A stretch of DNA of 64,000 bases from Pseudoblastomonas marina (GCF_014641655.1 NZ_BMID01000001.1:1540427-1604426), one strand, 5' to 3'. Shown: positions 18,055 through 27,878, counted from the stretch's first letter. Notes: generated from the letters alone by a model not told the origin. Numbers and translations: made by a program.

Positions 18055-18933
18055 TCAATCGCAGGTCGGGGCATCGGCTTCGGGCATAATCGACACCCGC
18101 TTGCTGCGCCAGTCGACGCGGACGGTCTGCCCGGCCAGCCCCTGCGACCCGAGCTGCCCCGAATCGTAGGCCCCCGGCCACCGCACGGCGGTGATCGGCA
18201 AGGTCGTATCGCCGTATCGGACGGCGCCGGCGAGGCGGCCTTCGATCACTTCGAACGCGCCAGATACGGTCATCGCGCGGCCCTTCACCTCGGGCTCGCC
18301 CACGATCGCGAGCTTGCCGGCGGTTTCGGCGGTGACGAACAGCCGGCTCGCCAAATTGCCGGTATCGAGATGCACCTCGGCGGGCACGCCGCCGATATCG
18401 AGCGTCAGGACGGGGATGCCGTATTTGTCGAAGGGAACCGTGCTCCCCTTGTCGAGCTTTAGATCGGTCGCCTGCAGGACTCCGCGCTCGTAGTCGAACG
18501 CCGCCTGCATCTCGGCGAAGAGTCCGTTGCCGATGATCCCGTCGAACATCTGCCCCTTCGGGCCGATCTCGGGCATTTCACCCAGTCGCCGATCGCTGAA
18601 GGTGATCGCGCCGAGCGTGAACGACGCCGCGCCGTAGAACGGCACACCGCCGGTCGGGTCGTCCTCGCCTTCCGAAGGGACCGAACCGACGACCGGCAGG
18701 CCCAGTTCCTGCGCGATTTCCGGCTTGATCCAGCCATCATATTCGGCACCCGTATCGACCAGGAAGGTCAGTTCGCGTCCGTTCACGCTGGCGCGCACCA
18801 GCGGCTTGCCGGCTTCGAGCCAGGGCACTGTGGTGCAGCGGTAGGCGGTCGGCTCGACCGGGACGGTTTGCGCGGAAATCGAGGTGCAGGCGGCGAGCGC
18901 GACGAGCGCGGCGGAACTGGCAATCGGCTTCAT
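18055..18933 (-). CDS. Retropepsin-like aspartic protease lipoprotein
   Basis: 292 residues. The N-terminus MKPIASSAALVALAACTS has a lipobox (ALAAC), giving a lipid-anchored periplasmic or outer-membrane protein. Two aspartyl-protease-like signatures appear: FLVDTGAEYDGWI (about residues 58-70) and LDTGNLASRLFV (about 190-201). Two DTG motifs in one chain make a pseudo-dimeric or duplicated retropepsin arrangement. The substrate is unknown. It is monocistronic, and its 3' end faces the holin gene. Confidence 0.8.
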   Translation of the reverse strand: MKPIASSAALVALAACTSISAQTVPVEPTAYRCTTVPWLEAGKPLVRASVNGRELTFLVDTGAEYDGWIKPEIAQELGLPVVGSVPSEGEDDPTGGVPFYGAASFTLGAITFSDRRLGEMPEIGPKGQMFDGIIGNGLFAEMQAAFDYERGVLQATDLKLDKGSTVPFDKYGIPVLTLDIGGVPAEVHLDTGNLASRLFVTAETAGKLAIVGEPEVKGRAMTVSGAFEVIEGRLAGAVRYGDTTLPITAVRWPGAYDSGQLGSQGLAGQTVRVDWRSKRVSIMPEADAPTCD

Positions 18934-19069
18934 CGACCGAACTCCGTGGTTGTCCGGAGCCGATTATGCGTGGGTCGATCGACAGGCACCTGCAATCCGC
19001 CGAACCGTCGCCGCGGGGCGACCAACCGCCCGTCCGGCGCGCGGCGGGTTTTTTGCCGACGGCCGGACG

Positions 19070-19942
19070 TTACCGGGGTTGTTCGACCTCGACGACGAGG
19101 TCGGTCTCGAACATCATCCCTTCGGTCGATGTCGCAACCCCGGGCTCGATCGTCGCAAGCCGATAGGTGCGGGTCTGTCCGTCCGGCAGGACGATCTCCC
19201 CATCCTTCGCGAACAGCAGGTTCAATTCGCCCTGCGCGATCTCCCGCGCCAGTTTCTCGAAGGGGATCGTGAACCCGACGGTGAACCATTGGAAATGCCC
19301 GCGCATTTCCAGCCCGATCCGATCGGGCGAGACCAACGCGATGCGATAGCGGGGAAGGCCGTCGGGTCCCTCGATGAAGGTCACCCGGGTCAGGATCGAA
19401 GGGCGCGCAGTGGCCGTGATCCCGATATTCCCGCCCACGCTTGGTCCGCAGGCGACCCGGTAATTGCCGGCGACCTGGGTTCGCCCGTCGATTTTCAGGT
19501 CGGTGCGCAAATCGAGGCCCTGTTTGGTCGGATCGATCGCAAAGCGGCCGATCTCGAGATCGACCTTGGTCGAATTGGCCTCATGGACCCATGCGCGCTT
19601 GCCGTCGCGTCGACGCCAGCCGCCGGGAATGGTGAACCGGCATTCGTGCTCGACCTCGTACACGTCGCCGTCGCGTGAGGTCTGGCGAAATTCTATCGTC
19701 CGCTGATCGCCCGGGCGTGCCGAAAAGCTCTCCGCCCAACTGACGAGCGGCCGGTAGCGCATTCGGGCCCTGATATCCTTGCCAGCGCCCCCGATATCCG
19801 CCGTCGCCTCCGTGATCTCCCGTTCGACCGACTGGACCCGGGTTTCGATACTCGCGATTTCGCGCTCGAGGCCGCCGGTGGAAGCACAGCCGCCCAGCAC
19901 CGGCGCGAGCGACAAGGTGAGGACCATCAACCGTCCAGACAT
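19070..19942 (-). CDS. Lipoprotein of unknown function, downstream member of a pair
   Basis: 290 residues, not recognised. The signal is MSGRLMVLTLSLAPVLGGCAS with lipobox LGGC. A short coiled-coil (EREIASIETRVQSVEREITEAT, about residues 24-45) precedes a beta-rich body with two Cys (VEHECRF and VACGPSV) that may pair. The ATG lies one base after the stop of the upstream lipoprotein gene (TGAGATG), so the two are translated as a pair and their products may work together. Longer upstream frames overlap that gene and are not used. Confidence 0.7.
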   Translation of the reverse strand: MSGRLMVLTLSLAPVLGGCASTGGLEREIASIETRVQSVEREITEATADIGGAGKDIRARMRYRPLVSWAESFSARPGDQRTIEFRQTSRDGDVYEVEHECRFTIPGGWRRRDGKRAWVHEANSTKVDLEIGRFAIDPTKQGLDLRTDLKIDGRTQVAGNYRVACGPSVGGNIGITATARPSILTRVTFIEGPDGLPRYRIALVSPDRIGLEMRGHFQWFTVGFTIPFEKLAREIAQGELNLLFAKDGEIVLPDGQTRTYRLATIEPGVATSTEGMMFETDLVVEVEQPR

Positions 19943-19943
19943 C

Positions 19944-20690
19944 TCAAATCCCCTCCACATTGGCGAATAAATGGATCCCGTTTTCGAGGAACAGGACGTT
20001 GTGAACCACGAACCGCCCCCGGATTTCCGTTGAGGGAAACGACAGGTTGCCGCGTATCCAGCTGTCACGGGTCGTCTTGATCTGCCCCGAATCCACCGAA
20101 TTCGCAGGCTTGCCGAAGGCGAATTCGCGGGCCAGCGGGAGCCGGGCGGCAGGCAGCCTCTCGGTAAAGCGCGCGGCCTCCAGCGACAGCAGCGATCGCA
20201 CGAACTTGCGCTTGGTGAATTCGAACGGACCCCAGCGGACCCGCGGCACGATACGGGTCGCGACAATCCGGGCCAGCAATTCGTCGGGCCGGGCAGGATC
20301 GCCTTCGATCACGAGTCGGCTGTCCATTTCCAGCTCCGCAATCAATCCGCTGCCGACATCGCGTGCCTTCGCCGCCAATTCGATTTCCGGGCTGCCCGGG
20401 CGGAAGGTCATTTCGACCTTGTCGACGGTCAGCTCGATCGGGCGGTTCGACGCGACCACCTCGACGGTATTGCCCTCAACCCCTTCCAGCAGGCGGGTGA
20501 AGACATCGGCATCCAGCGTAAGATAGAGGTCGTAGCGCGTCGGGTCGAAACTGCCCTGTTCGACACCGCCCCTGATCGACAATGCCTGTTGCTCGATCTG
20601 CAGCAGCCGATCGCGCTGCAATTCCAGCAATGCTCGATCGGTCGAACAGCCGGCCAGCGCCAATGCCATTAGGCAAATGCCAAATCTCAT
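19944..20690 (-). CDS. Lipoprotein of unknown function, upstream member of a pair
   Basis: 248 residues, not recognised. The signal is MRFGICLMALALAGCST with lipobox LAGC. A short helix (DRALLELQRDRLLQIEQQ) is followed by a beta-rich body with patterns like ELTVDKVEMTFRPGSPEIEL and GNLSFPSTEIRGRFVV, reminiscent of lipid- or channel-binding beta sandwiches (LEA/AsmA-like repeats). It ends with VVHNVLFLENGIHLFANVEG. It is followed one base later by the second lipoprotein gene. Confidence 0.7.
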   Translation of the reverse strand: MRFGICLMALALAGCSTDRALLELQRDRLLQIEQQALSIRGGVEQGSFDPTRYDLYLTLDADVFTRLLEGVEGNTVEVVASNRPIELTVDKVEMTFRPGSPEIELAAKARDVGSGLIAELEMDSRLVIEGDPARPDELLARIVATRIVPRVRWGPFEFTKRKFVRSLLSLEAARFTERLPAARLPLAREFAFGKPANSVDSGQIKTTRDSWIRGNLSFPSTEIRGRFVVHNVLFLENGIHLFANVEGI

Positions 20691-20955
20691 GCCCCATCCC
20701 CCGTGCCTGCAGGCATCGTCGCCACCTGCCCGGCCACCCTATTTCGTCTCGCATCGCCCGCCAGACGAGATCGAACCATTTCGGATCGGGAAGGCACCGC
20801 CAGATCCGCTTCATTCGGCAGAAAGCGACCGGATCACCGATGTTTCGTCTGGCAAGCTCGGGATCAGGGTAGCGCCGATCCGATATGGAACGACCGGAGA
20901 TCGAGCTTTCGGCGCTGCCCCTGTTGCTTTCGCGGCGATCGGGATAAGGGACCGC

Positions 20956-21390
20956 ATGACCAACCTCGTCTACGTCCTCAACGGACCCAATCTGAACCTG
21001 CTCGGCCTGCGCGAACCGGAAATCTACGGCTCGGACACGCTCGACGATATTGCCGGGATGCTCGAGGACCGGGCGCGCGAGCTGGGGCTCGAAATCGAGG
21101 TCCGCCAGACCAATCACGAGGGCCACCTGATCGACTGGCTGCACGAGGCGCAGGCCGAGGGGGCTAAGGCGGTGCTGCTCAATGCGGGCGGCTACACCCA
21201 CACCTCGATCGCGCTGCACGACGCGATCCGCGCTATCGAAACCCCGGTGATCGAGGTCCACCTGTCCGACCCGGCAAAGCGCGAGGAATTCCGCCATCGC
21301 TCCTATGTCGGCATGGCGGCGCGCGCCTCCTTCGCCGGGAAAGGCGCGCGCTCCTATCTCGAAGCGCTGGATTCCGTAGCGGAATTCTAA
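20956..21390 (+). CDS. aroQ: 3-Dehydroquinate dehydratase, type II
   Basis: 144 residues, typical type II length. The N-terminal VYVLNGPNLNLLGLREPEIYG carries the catalytic Arg and the Tyr of the active-site lid. The QTNHEGHLIDWLHEA and LNAGGYTHTS blocks follow, and the C-terminal VEVHLSDPAKREEFRHRS contains the catalytic His. It dehydrates 3-dehydroquinate in the shikimate pathway. It lies upstream of accB with a gap of 105 bases. Confidence 0.96.
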   Translation: MTNLVYVLNGPNLNLLGLREPEIYGSDTLDDIAGMLEDRARELGLEIEVRQTNHEGHLIDWLHEAQAEGAKAVLLNAGGYTHTSIALHDAIRAIETPVIEVHLSDPAKREEFRHRSYVGMAARASFAGKGARSYLEALDSVAEF

Positions 21391-21495
21391 CCCTCCATCG
21401 GGCACGATCCGGCTCGCCCCTCTTGCCAGCACGGCGCGCACGGCGCATAGCGCCCCGCCTATCGCAGCATCCTATCGCAGCAAACAGGGACATAC

Positions 21496-21981
21496 ATGGC
21501 GAACTCCAAGCAGAGCGGCATGAATATCGACAGCAAACTCGTCCGCGAACTCGCGGAATTGCTGGGTGAAACCGGCCTGACCGAAATCGAGGTCGAGGAC
21601 GGCGAACGCAAGATCAAGGTATCGCGCGGCGGCATGGTCGCCGCGGCCCCGCAGCACTTCGCCGCGCCAGCCCCGGCACCTGCACTCGCGCCCTCTTCCG
21701 CCCCGGCGGCGAGCGACGCGCCCGCGCCGGCCACCGATGGGGCCCCCGCGCACGCGATCAAGTCGCCGATGGTCGGCACAGTCTACCTCGCGCCCGAGCC
21801 CGGGGCGGACAATTTCGTCAAGGTCGGCGACAAGGTCGAAGCCGGCGACACGCTGCTGATCGTAGAGGCGATGAAGGTCATGAACCCGATCACCGCGCCC
21901 GCATCGGGTACCGTCAAGCAGCTGCTGGTCGACAATGCCCAGCCGGTCGAGTTCGACCAGCCGCTCGCCGTCGTCGAGTAA
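21496..21981 (+). CDS. accB: Biotin carboxyl carrier protein of acetyl-CoA carboxylase
   Basis: 161 residues. An N-terminal dimerisation helix ([29 protein letters not shown]) is followed by an Ala/Pro linker (about residues 50-80) and the biotinyl domain. The biotinylation lysine is Lys127 in EAMKVMN. The following accC starts 7 bases after the stop. The proteins carry and load CO2 for malonyl-CoA formation; the carboxyltransferase subunits are not in the window. Confidence 0.96.
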   Translation: MANSKQSGMNIDSKLVRELAELLGETGLTEIEVEDGERKIKVSRGGMVAAAPQHFAAPAPAPALAPSSAPAASDAPAPATDGAPAHAIKSPMVGTVYLAPEPGADNFVKVGDKVEAGDTLLIVEAMKVMNPITAPASGTVKQLLVDNAQPVEFDQPLAVVE

Positions 21982-21987
21982 GCGATT

Positions 21988-23337
21988 ATGTCCGTTACCC
22001 GCATCCTGATCGCCAATCGCGGCGAAATCGCGCTGCGCATCCACCGCGCCGCGCACGAGATGGGCATCGAGACGGTAGCAGTGCACTCCACCGCCGACGC
22101 CGACGCGATGCATGTGCGCCTGGCCGACCACGCGGTGTGTATCGGCCCGCCGCCCGCGACCGACAGCTATCTCAACGTCGCCAACATCATTTCCGCAGCC
22201 GAGATCGCCGGGGCGGATGCGATCCATCCGGGCTATGGTTTCCTGTCCGAGAACGCCAAGTTCGCCGAGATCGTCGAGGCGCACGACATCACCTGGATCG
22301 GGCCCAAGCCCGAACATATCCGCACGATGGGTGACAAGGTGCAGGCGAAGAAGACCGCGGGCGAGCTGGGCCTGCCATTGGTCCCGGGCTCCGACGGCGC
22401 CGTCTCCGACTACGACGAGGCGAAGAAGATCGCCGCCGAGATCGGCTATCCCGTCATCATCAAGGCCGCATCGGGCGGCGGCGGACGCGGGATGAAAGTC
22501 TGCGAGGAAGAGAGCAAGCTCGAGACGCTGATGAAGCAGGCCGGGAGCGAGGCCAAGGCCGCCTTCGGCGACGCCACCGTCTATATCGAAAAGTATCTCG
22601 GCAATCCGCGCCACATCGAATTCCAGGTGTTCGGCGACGGCAACGGCAATGCGATCCATCTGGGCGAACGCGACTGCTCGCTCCAACGCCGCCACCAGAA
22701 AGTGCTGGAAGAGGCGCCTTCGCCCGTCATCACCGATGCCGAGCGCGCGCGCATGGGCGAAGTCTGCTCGAAGGCGATGCGCGACATGGCCTATCGAGGC
22801 GCCGGCACGATCGAATTCCTGTGGGAAGACGGCGAGTTCTACTTCATCGAGATGAACACCCGGCTGCAGGTCGAACACCCGGTGACAGAGGCGATCACGG
22901 GGGTCGACCTGGTGCGCGAACAGATCCGCATCGCCGCGGGCAAGGAGCTGTCGCACACGCAGGACGAGATCGAGTTCCGCGGCCACGCGATCGAGTGTCG
23001 GATCAATGCCGAGGACCCGTTCACCTTCGCCCCTTCGCCGGGCAAGGTCACGCATTACCACCCGGCCGGCGGCATGCATGTGCGCGTCGATAGCGGTCTC
23101 TATGCCGGCTATTCGATCCCGCCCTATTACGACAGCATGATCGCCAAGCTGATCGTCTACGGTCGCTCCAGAGACAAGTGCATCATGCGCCTGAAGCGCG
23201 CGCTCGAGGAAATGGTGATCGAAGGCGTCAAGCACTCGGTCCCGCTGCACCAGGAACTGCTCAACCAGCCCGACGTGCTGACCGGCGACTATTCGATCAA
23301 GTGGCTCGAGGAGTGGCTCAAGGAGCGCGAGGGCTAG
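21988..23337 (+). CDS. accC: Biotin carboxylase subunit of acetyl-CoA carboxylase
   Basis: 449 residues, full length. The ATP-grasp carboxylase fold is visible: [35 protein letters not shown], the glycine-rich loop [13 protein letters not shown], and [14 protein letters not shown]. It carboxylates the biotin on AccB with bicarbonate and ATP. It forms a clear two-gene operon with accB. Confidence 0.97.
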   Translation: MSVTRILIANRGEIALRIHRAAHEMGIETVAVHSTADADAMHVRLADHAVCIGPPPATDSYLNVANIISAAEIAGADAIHPGYGFLSENAKFAEIVEAHDITWIGPKPEHIRTMGDKVQAKKTAGELGLPLVPGSDGAVSDYDEAKKIAAEIGYPVIIKAASGGGGRGMKVCEEESKLETLMKQAGSEAKAAFGDATVYIEKYLGNPRHIEFQVFGDGNGNAIHLGERDCSLQRRHQKVLEEAPSPVITDAERARMGEVCSKAMRDMAYRGAGTIEFLWEDGEFYFIEMNTRLQVEHPVTEAITGVDLVREQIRIAAGKELSHTQDEIEFRGHAIECRINAEDPFTFAPSPGKVTHYHPAGGMHVRVDSGLYAGYSIPPYYDSMIAKLIVYGRSRDKCIMRLKRALEEMVIEGVKHSVPLHQELLNQPDVLTGDYSIKWLEEWLKEREG

Positions 23338-23370
23338 CCGAGAGAGTCCCCCTCCAGGGGGAGAGCCGCC

Positions 23371-23847
23371 TCAATCCAGCGGCACGCCCGGTTCGTGCTT
23401 GGTGGTCCGGATCGTCAGGCTGGTCTTCACGCTCGCCACGTTGGGGGCGTTGACGAGGTAGCCGGTGAGAAAGCTCTGGAAGGTCTGGAGGTCTTCGCTC
23501 ACCACCTTGAGGATATAGTCGATCTCGCCATTGAGCATGTGGCACTCGCGCACTTCGGGCAGTGCGCCGACATGGCTCTCGAACGCTTGCAACGCTTCTT
23601 CGGACTGGCTCTTCAGGCTGACCATCGCGAACACGGTGATGCCGTAGCCCAGCGTGCCCGGATCGAGATCGGCATGGTAACCGCGAATCACGCCCGCATT
23701 CTCGAGTGCGCGCACGCGGCGCAGGCACGGCGGCGCCGTCAGCCCGACCTTTTCGGCCAGCGCGACATTCGTGATCCGTCCGTTGTCCTGCAATTCGGAC
23801 AATAACTGGCGATCGATTGGATCGAGATTGGTGACCGGCTTGGTCAT
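23371..23847 (-). CDS. Lrp/AsnC-family transcriptional regulator
   Basis: 158 residues. An N-terminal winged helix-turn-helix (DPIDRQLLSELQDNGRITNVALAEKVGLTAPPCLRRVRAL) is joined to a C-terminal RAM ligand domain with the DIRECHMLNGEIDYILKV-type pattern (EVRECHMLNGEIDYIL). These proteins bind an amino acid and control metabolism genes. It lies convergent to accC and 34 bases from its end. No target can be seen from context. Confidence 0.93.
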   Translation of the reverse strand: MTKPVTNLDPIDRQLLSELQDNGRITNVALAEKVGLTAPPCLRRVRALENAGVIRGYHADLDPGTLGYGITVFAMVSLKSQSEEALQAFESHVGALPEVRECHMLNGEIDYILKVVSEDLQTFQSFLTGYLVNAPNVASVKTSLTIRTTKHEPGVPLD

Positions 23848-24069
23848 GCACGATTCCCCCTATTACACGGCGGCGACACATAAACGCGCTTTCGAACAAT
23901 TTCCAGCAATAATATTAGCGCTCGTCAAGGTTAACGTCCCGCATTGCTACGTCGGCAAGTGAACGATCCGTCCGATGGAAACCTCATGATAACCCGCGGC
24001 GTTGCATAATCGACGCGAAGGCGTGGATATGCGCCAGATTTGATCGCAAGGACCACGCTGAAACCGCGA

Positions 24070-25974
24070 ATGCATTTCGACGACCGCCTCGACACGGTGA
24101 TGCGCACGCCCCTGCGCAGCGATGCCGCGCGGCTGACCCAATTTCGCCAGCTGATCGACATCCTCGCGCAGAAGCATGCCGAGCGGATCGATTCGGCACG
24201 GCTCGACGAGGCCTACGTCCTGCTGGCCGAGCTGAGCCAGAAGCTGCCGGTCGAGCAGCGGGCGCAGGTCATTACCGAAACCGGCTACCGCATCGAGACG
24301 CCGCGCCTGCTGTCGATGCTCGCGCTGCACGAGCCCGAGATCGCGCGCCCCGCGATGCGTGGAGCGCGGCTCGACGATGCCCAATGGCTCGCGCTGATTC
24401 CGACGATCCCGCCAGAGGTTCGCGACCATTTGCGCGGGCGCTCGGGCCTGTCGCGGCAAGTCAGCGAACGGCTCGCCCGGATCGGGGTCGAGGCCGAGGC
24501 TCCGGCGCTGCCGCCACCACCTGCCGCGCCAGAAGGAGAGAACGAGCCCGGGCCAGGCACGACCGCGGCGGAAACGCGCGGATTGCAGCTCGCCGACATC
24601 CCGCCGCCGCCGTTCATAACCCCCGCCGCGCTGGGCCTCGACGAGGAACCCGAGGACGAGCCGCTCGAACTCGACGACCCGATCGACGAGGAAGCCGCGC
24701 CCGAGCCGCAAGCCGAGGCCCCGCGTCCCGCTCCTGCCGAACCCGCGCCCGCCCAACCCGCGCCCCGGGAGGAGCCCATCCCGCTCGCACCGGTGAGGCC
24801 GGACCCGGCGCAGAATATCGGCGAGCTGGTCAAGCGGATCGAGAGCTTCCGCAAGAACCGCGAGGATGCGGGAGATGGCGCGGACCGTTCGGCCCCCGCT
24901 GCGCCGCGCCTGCCGCTCGACGAGATGCAGGGCGAAGAGACCCGCATCACCGCGATCGATTTCACCACCGATCGGGTCGGCCGGATCGTCGACGCGCCGC
25001 GTTCGGTCGCCCCGATGCTGGTCGGCTATTCGCTGTCGGGCGCGAGCGAGCGGATCGGGCGCAGCGTGCGCCGCCGCCTGCCGATCGTGGACGAGATGCT
25101 CGACATCTCGGGCGCCCCGGCGGTCGCGGGCCGGTGGCGGCTCGACGCGATGCCGGTGTTCGATCCCGATGGCGGTCGCTTCATGCATTTCCGCGGGCGC
25201 CTGCGCCGCCCGGGCAAGGTCGTCACCCGCGCGACCAAGCGCGCCGAAAAGCTGCGCCAGCTGCTCCACGAGCTGCGCACGCCGGTCAACGCGATCCAGG
25301 GGTTCGCCGAATCGATCCAGCAGCAGATCTTCGGCGACGTCCCGCACACCTATCGCGCCTTCGCCGCGACCATCGCCTCGGACAGTGCGGCGATGATGGC
25401 CGGGTTCGAGGAGCTCGAATTGTTCGCCCGGCTGACCGGGGGCGAGATCGATCTCGCGGGCGAGGGATGCGACCTGTCGACCACGATCTCGCAGACGCTC
25501 GACCAGCTCGCGACCTACACCCAGCCGCGGGTCAGCGGCTTCAAGAGCCGGATCGCCCGGCCACCGGTCCCGATCGCGATGTCGCGATGCGACGGGGAAC
25601 GGCTGGCGTGGCGCCTGCTCGGCACGCTTGCGGGGGAGACCGCCCCGGGCGAATTCCTCGCCTTGCGCCTCACCGTCCAGGGCGACACCGCCCAGTTTTC
25701 GGCCGGGATTCCGCGTCGCCTGGCCGAACGCGAAGGCGAAAAGCTGTTCGAGGGCGGGATCGCCAACGGCCAGAATGCGATCAGCGCGGGCATGTTCGGG
25801 AGCGGCTTCGCGCTGCGCCTCGCCCGCGCCGAAGCACGCGCCGCGGGTGGCGATCTCCAGCGCGACAGCGACGAACTTGTCCTCAGCCTGCCGTTGACCG
25901 CCACCACATCGCCCAATAGCGACGACGAGGTGGAAGGAACGGAAGGAGCTGCCGGCAACGACGGCGGCGCCTGA
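24070..25974 (+). CDS. DUF2336-like domain fused to histidine kinase with degenerate ATPase
   Basis: 634 residues from ATG 24070. There are no membrane segments. The N-terminal helical region (about 1-150) has LLSMLALHEPEIARPAMRGA, LDDAQWLALIPTIPPEV and GRSGLSRQVSERLARI, resembling DUF2336 HEAT-type repeats. A Pro/Glu/Ala linker (about 155-255) follows. The HisKA box LLHELRTPVNAIQGF has phospho-acceptor His400. The expected N box (Asn-x3-Asn) and DxGxG are not found; only GSGFALRLARAEARAAGG resembles the G2 region. It could be a pseudokinase or phosphotransfer protein rather than an ATP-binding kinase. Genes here are not linked to a response regulator. Confidence 0.78.
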   Translation: MHFDDRLDTVMRTPLRSDAARLTQFRQLIDILAQKHAERIDSARLDEAYVLLAELSQKLPVEQRAQVITETGYRIETPRLLSMLALHEPEIARPAMRGARLDDAQWLALIPTIPPEVRDHLRGRSGLSRQVSERLARIGVEAEAPALPPPPAAPEGENEPGPGTTAAETRGLQLADIPPPPFITPAALGLDEEPEDEPLELDDPIDEEAAPEPQAEAPRPAPAEPAPAQPAPREEPIPLAPVRPDPAQNIGELVKRIESFRKNREDAGDGADRSAPAAPRLPLDEMQGEETRITAIDFTTDRVGRIVDAPRSVAPMLVGYSLSGASERIGRSVRRRLPIVDEMLDISGAPAVAGRWRLDAMPVFDPDGGRFMHFRGRLRRPGKVVTRATKRAEKLRQLLHELRTPVNAIQGFAESIQQQIFGDVPHTYRAFAATIASDSAAMMAGFEELELFARLTGGEIDLAGEGCDLSTTISQTLDQLATYTQPRVSGFKSRIARPPVPIAMSRCDGERLAWRLLGTLAGETAPGEFLALRLTVQGDTAQFSAGIPRRLAEREGEKLFEGGIANGQNAISAGMFGSGFALRLARAEARAAGGDLQRDSDELVLSLPLTATTSPNSDDEVEGTEGAAGNDGGA

Positions 25975-26000
25975 CGCAGCGGGAATTCAAGGGGGGAATC

Positions 26001-26984
26001 TTGCCGACCGACGAACATCCTGCGGTGCGTTTTCGCGACGGGTTCGGCCCGGCCTTCCTCGTCACGGTCGACGTCGAGGAGGACTTCGACTGGACCCAGC
26101 CGCTCGCACGCGAGAATACCGCGGTCGATTCGGTCGTGCGCCTGCGCAAGTTCCAGACCTTCTGCGAAGGTGCCGGGGTAATTCCCTGTTACCTCGTCGA
26201 TTATCCGGTCGCCAATTCGTCGATCGCGCAGGATATCCTCGGTGGCGCGTTCCGCCGCCGCAAGGCCGATGTCGGGCTCCAGCTCCATCCCTGGGTCACC
26301 CCGCCGCACGACGAGGAGGTCAACTGCCGCAACAGCTTCGCCGGCAACCTCCCGCCCGCGCTCGAACGCGCCAAGATCGCGACGCTCGCCAAGACGGTGC
26401 GCGCGCGCTTCGGCGTCGATGCGAAGATCTATCGCGCCGGGCGCTATGGCATCGGGCCCAACACGATCGCGCTGCTCGGCGAAGAAGGTATCGCGATCGA
26501 CAGCTCGGTGCGCGCCTATCACGATTACCACGCCGAGGACGGTCCCGATTTCAGCACGCGTGATTCCAGTCCGGCCTGGGTCGGGCGCGACGTGCGAATC
26601 CTCGAATTGCCGCTGACCACCGTGTTCACCGGACTCCTGCGCCGCCATGGCCCGAAGCTCTATCGCCGGTCCGGCCGGGTCGCCGCGCTGCGCGGCGCGG
26701 CGGCGCGGCTCGGCCTCCTCAACCGCGTACCGCTCACCCCGGAGGGCGTCAGCATCGACGAGGCCAAGGCCGCGATCGACCACGCGCTCGGCGACGGGCT
26801 GCCGATCCTCAACTTCGCCTTCCACAGCCCCTCGCTGGTGCCCGGCAACACCCCCTATGTGCGCGACAACGACGATCTCGACGCATTCTACGACTGGTGG
26901 CGCGAGATCCTCGCCCATCTCGACCAGCGCGGCGTGCGCGCGACCGATATCGGCGACATCATGGGTGCCGTCGAGCTCGATTAG
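26001..26984 (+). CDS. Polysaccharide deacetylase-like (NodB/WalW-type) protein
   Basis: 327 residues from a TTG start with a GGGGGG ribosome site 5 bases upstream. The NodB-like pattern is: TVDVEEDFDW (the first acidic motif), LQLHPWVTP (the His motif) and YRAGRYGIG, with the terminal INTERIOR FAFHSPSLVPG (His). This is the same layout as WalW-like proteins of the family. There is no signal peptide, so it would act in the cytoplasm or be an unrecognised export form. It lies 26 bases after the kinase-like gene and may share its transcript. Confidence 0.8.
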   Translation: MPTDEHPAVRFRDGFGPAFLVTVDVEEDFDWTQPLARENTAVDSVVRLRKFQTFCEGAGVIPCYLVDYPVANSSIAQDILGGAFRRRKADVGLQLHPWVTPPHDEEVNCRNSFAGNLPPALERAKIATLAKTVRARFGVDAKIYRAGRYGIGPNTIALLGEEGIAIDSSVRAYHDYHAEDGPDFSTRDSSPAWVGRDVRILELPLTTVFTGLLRRHGPKLYRRSGRVAALRGAAARLGLLNRVPLTPEGVSIDEAKAAIDHALGDGLPILNFAFHSPSLVPGNTPYVRDNDDLDAFYDWWREILAHLDQRGVRATDIGDIMGAVELD

Positions 26985-27046
26985 CCTCGCGCGTACAACC
27001 GCGCTTGAATACTCAATCGGGGCGCGGTAACCGCCAGTCCAGGCGG

Positions 27047-27123
27047 GGGCCTGTAGCTCAGTTGGTTAGAGCTGGCCGCTCATAACGGCTTGGTCGCGGG
27101 TTCGAGTCCTGCCGGGCCCACCA
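27047..27123 (+). tRNA. tRNA with CAT anticodon, likely tRNA-Ile2 (or elongator Met)
   Basis: 77-nt cloverleaf with GGGCCTG/CGGGCCC acceptor pairing, D arm GCTC/GAGC, anticodon loop CTCATAA (CAT at 34-36), GGTTCGAGTC T arm and encoded ACCA. The anticodon-stem region and GGCTTGGTCGC resemble E. coli ileX, where the C34 is modified to lysidine to read AUA. An elongator Met tRNA cannot be excluded by inspection; it is not an initiator, because the three G-C pairs in the anticodon stem are missing. Confidence 0.9.
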
Positions 27124-27207
27124 CCGCCGCGGTCCGCAGGCCTCAGGCAGCGAAGCGGTGGGCCGGGATTGGCCGCACGCAGCGAAGCGGTAGGCCGAGT
27201 AAAGTGT

Positions 27208-27284
<77 letters not shown>

Positions 27285-27294
27285 CTTGCACCGG

Positions 27295-27819
27295 TCAGGA
27301 ACCGGTTTCTTTCCGCACTCCCTCGAGCAAGGCTTCGTCGAGCGTCTCACCATGGAGCACGGAGACGTCTCCCGTGGTCTCGAGTACCGCCGCCCGCACC
27401 TGCGAATAGTCGGTCACATTGGCCTCGCGCAGCTTGGCGATCAGGTCGCTGCGGGCGACCCGCGTCTTTTCGAGGGCCTCGTCGAGAATTTCGCCGTCGC
27501 GCATCAGCAGGACGGGTTCATTCTGCATGATCCTTTCCATCCAGGCCGAGTTCTTGCGGATCCTCGCGCTCCCCCATTGTGCGACGAACAGCCCCACCAT
27601 CCCCGCAAGCGGCTGGAGGAACTTGAGCCAACTCTCGGCCTGCGATGCCCCCGCCACGAGGCTGCCCAACGCGACCGTCATGACGAAATCGAAGCTCGTC
27701 ATCTTCGACAGCGAGCGAAGCCCGTTGATGCGGATGAGCACGACGATCCAGAGCAAGGCGATGGTCGCGAGGATCACGCCGCGCAGAATCGTATCGAGAA
27801 TTTCACCGGGAATGATCAT
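27295..27819 (-). CDS. DUF421 (YetF-like) membrane protein
   Basis: 174 residues from ATG 27819 ([11 protein letters not shown]). The pattern is: a first membrane helix [30 protein letters not shown], a second [10 protein letters not shown] and a third [10 protein letters not shown], followed by a cytoplasmic domain [32 protein letters not shown], which is the classic DUF421 layout. Function is unknown; in spores and cells of other bacteria it affects envelope or redox state. A start at 27855 would add 12 residues with no support. Confidence 0.88.
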   Translation of the reverse strand: MIIPGEILDTILRGVILATIALLWIVVLIRINGLRSLSKMTSFDFVMTVALGSLVAGASQAESWLKFLQPLAGMVGLFVAQWGSARIRKNSAWMERIMQNEPVLLMRDGEILDEALEKTRVARSDLIAKLREANVTDYSQVRAAVLETTGDVSVLHGETLDEALLEGVRKETGS

Positions 27820-27878
27820 CGCGCCGAATGGACCATCGCGCGACCGAGATTGCAAGTCGGGGCCGAGCCGGCCCGGCG

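Noticed and set aside
19030-19075. GC-rich hairpin with T-run resembling a terminator
   Set aside because: The T-run is on the plus strand, but both flanking genes are on the minus strand, so it does not end a gene here.
21472-23250. Minus-strand frame of 592 codons across accB/accC
   Set aside because: Antisense shadow of two very well conserved genes.
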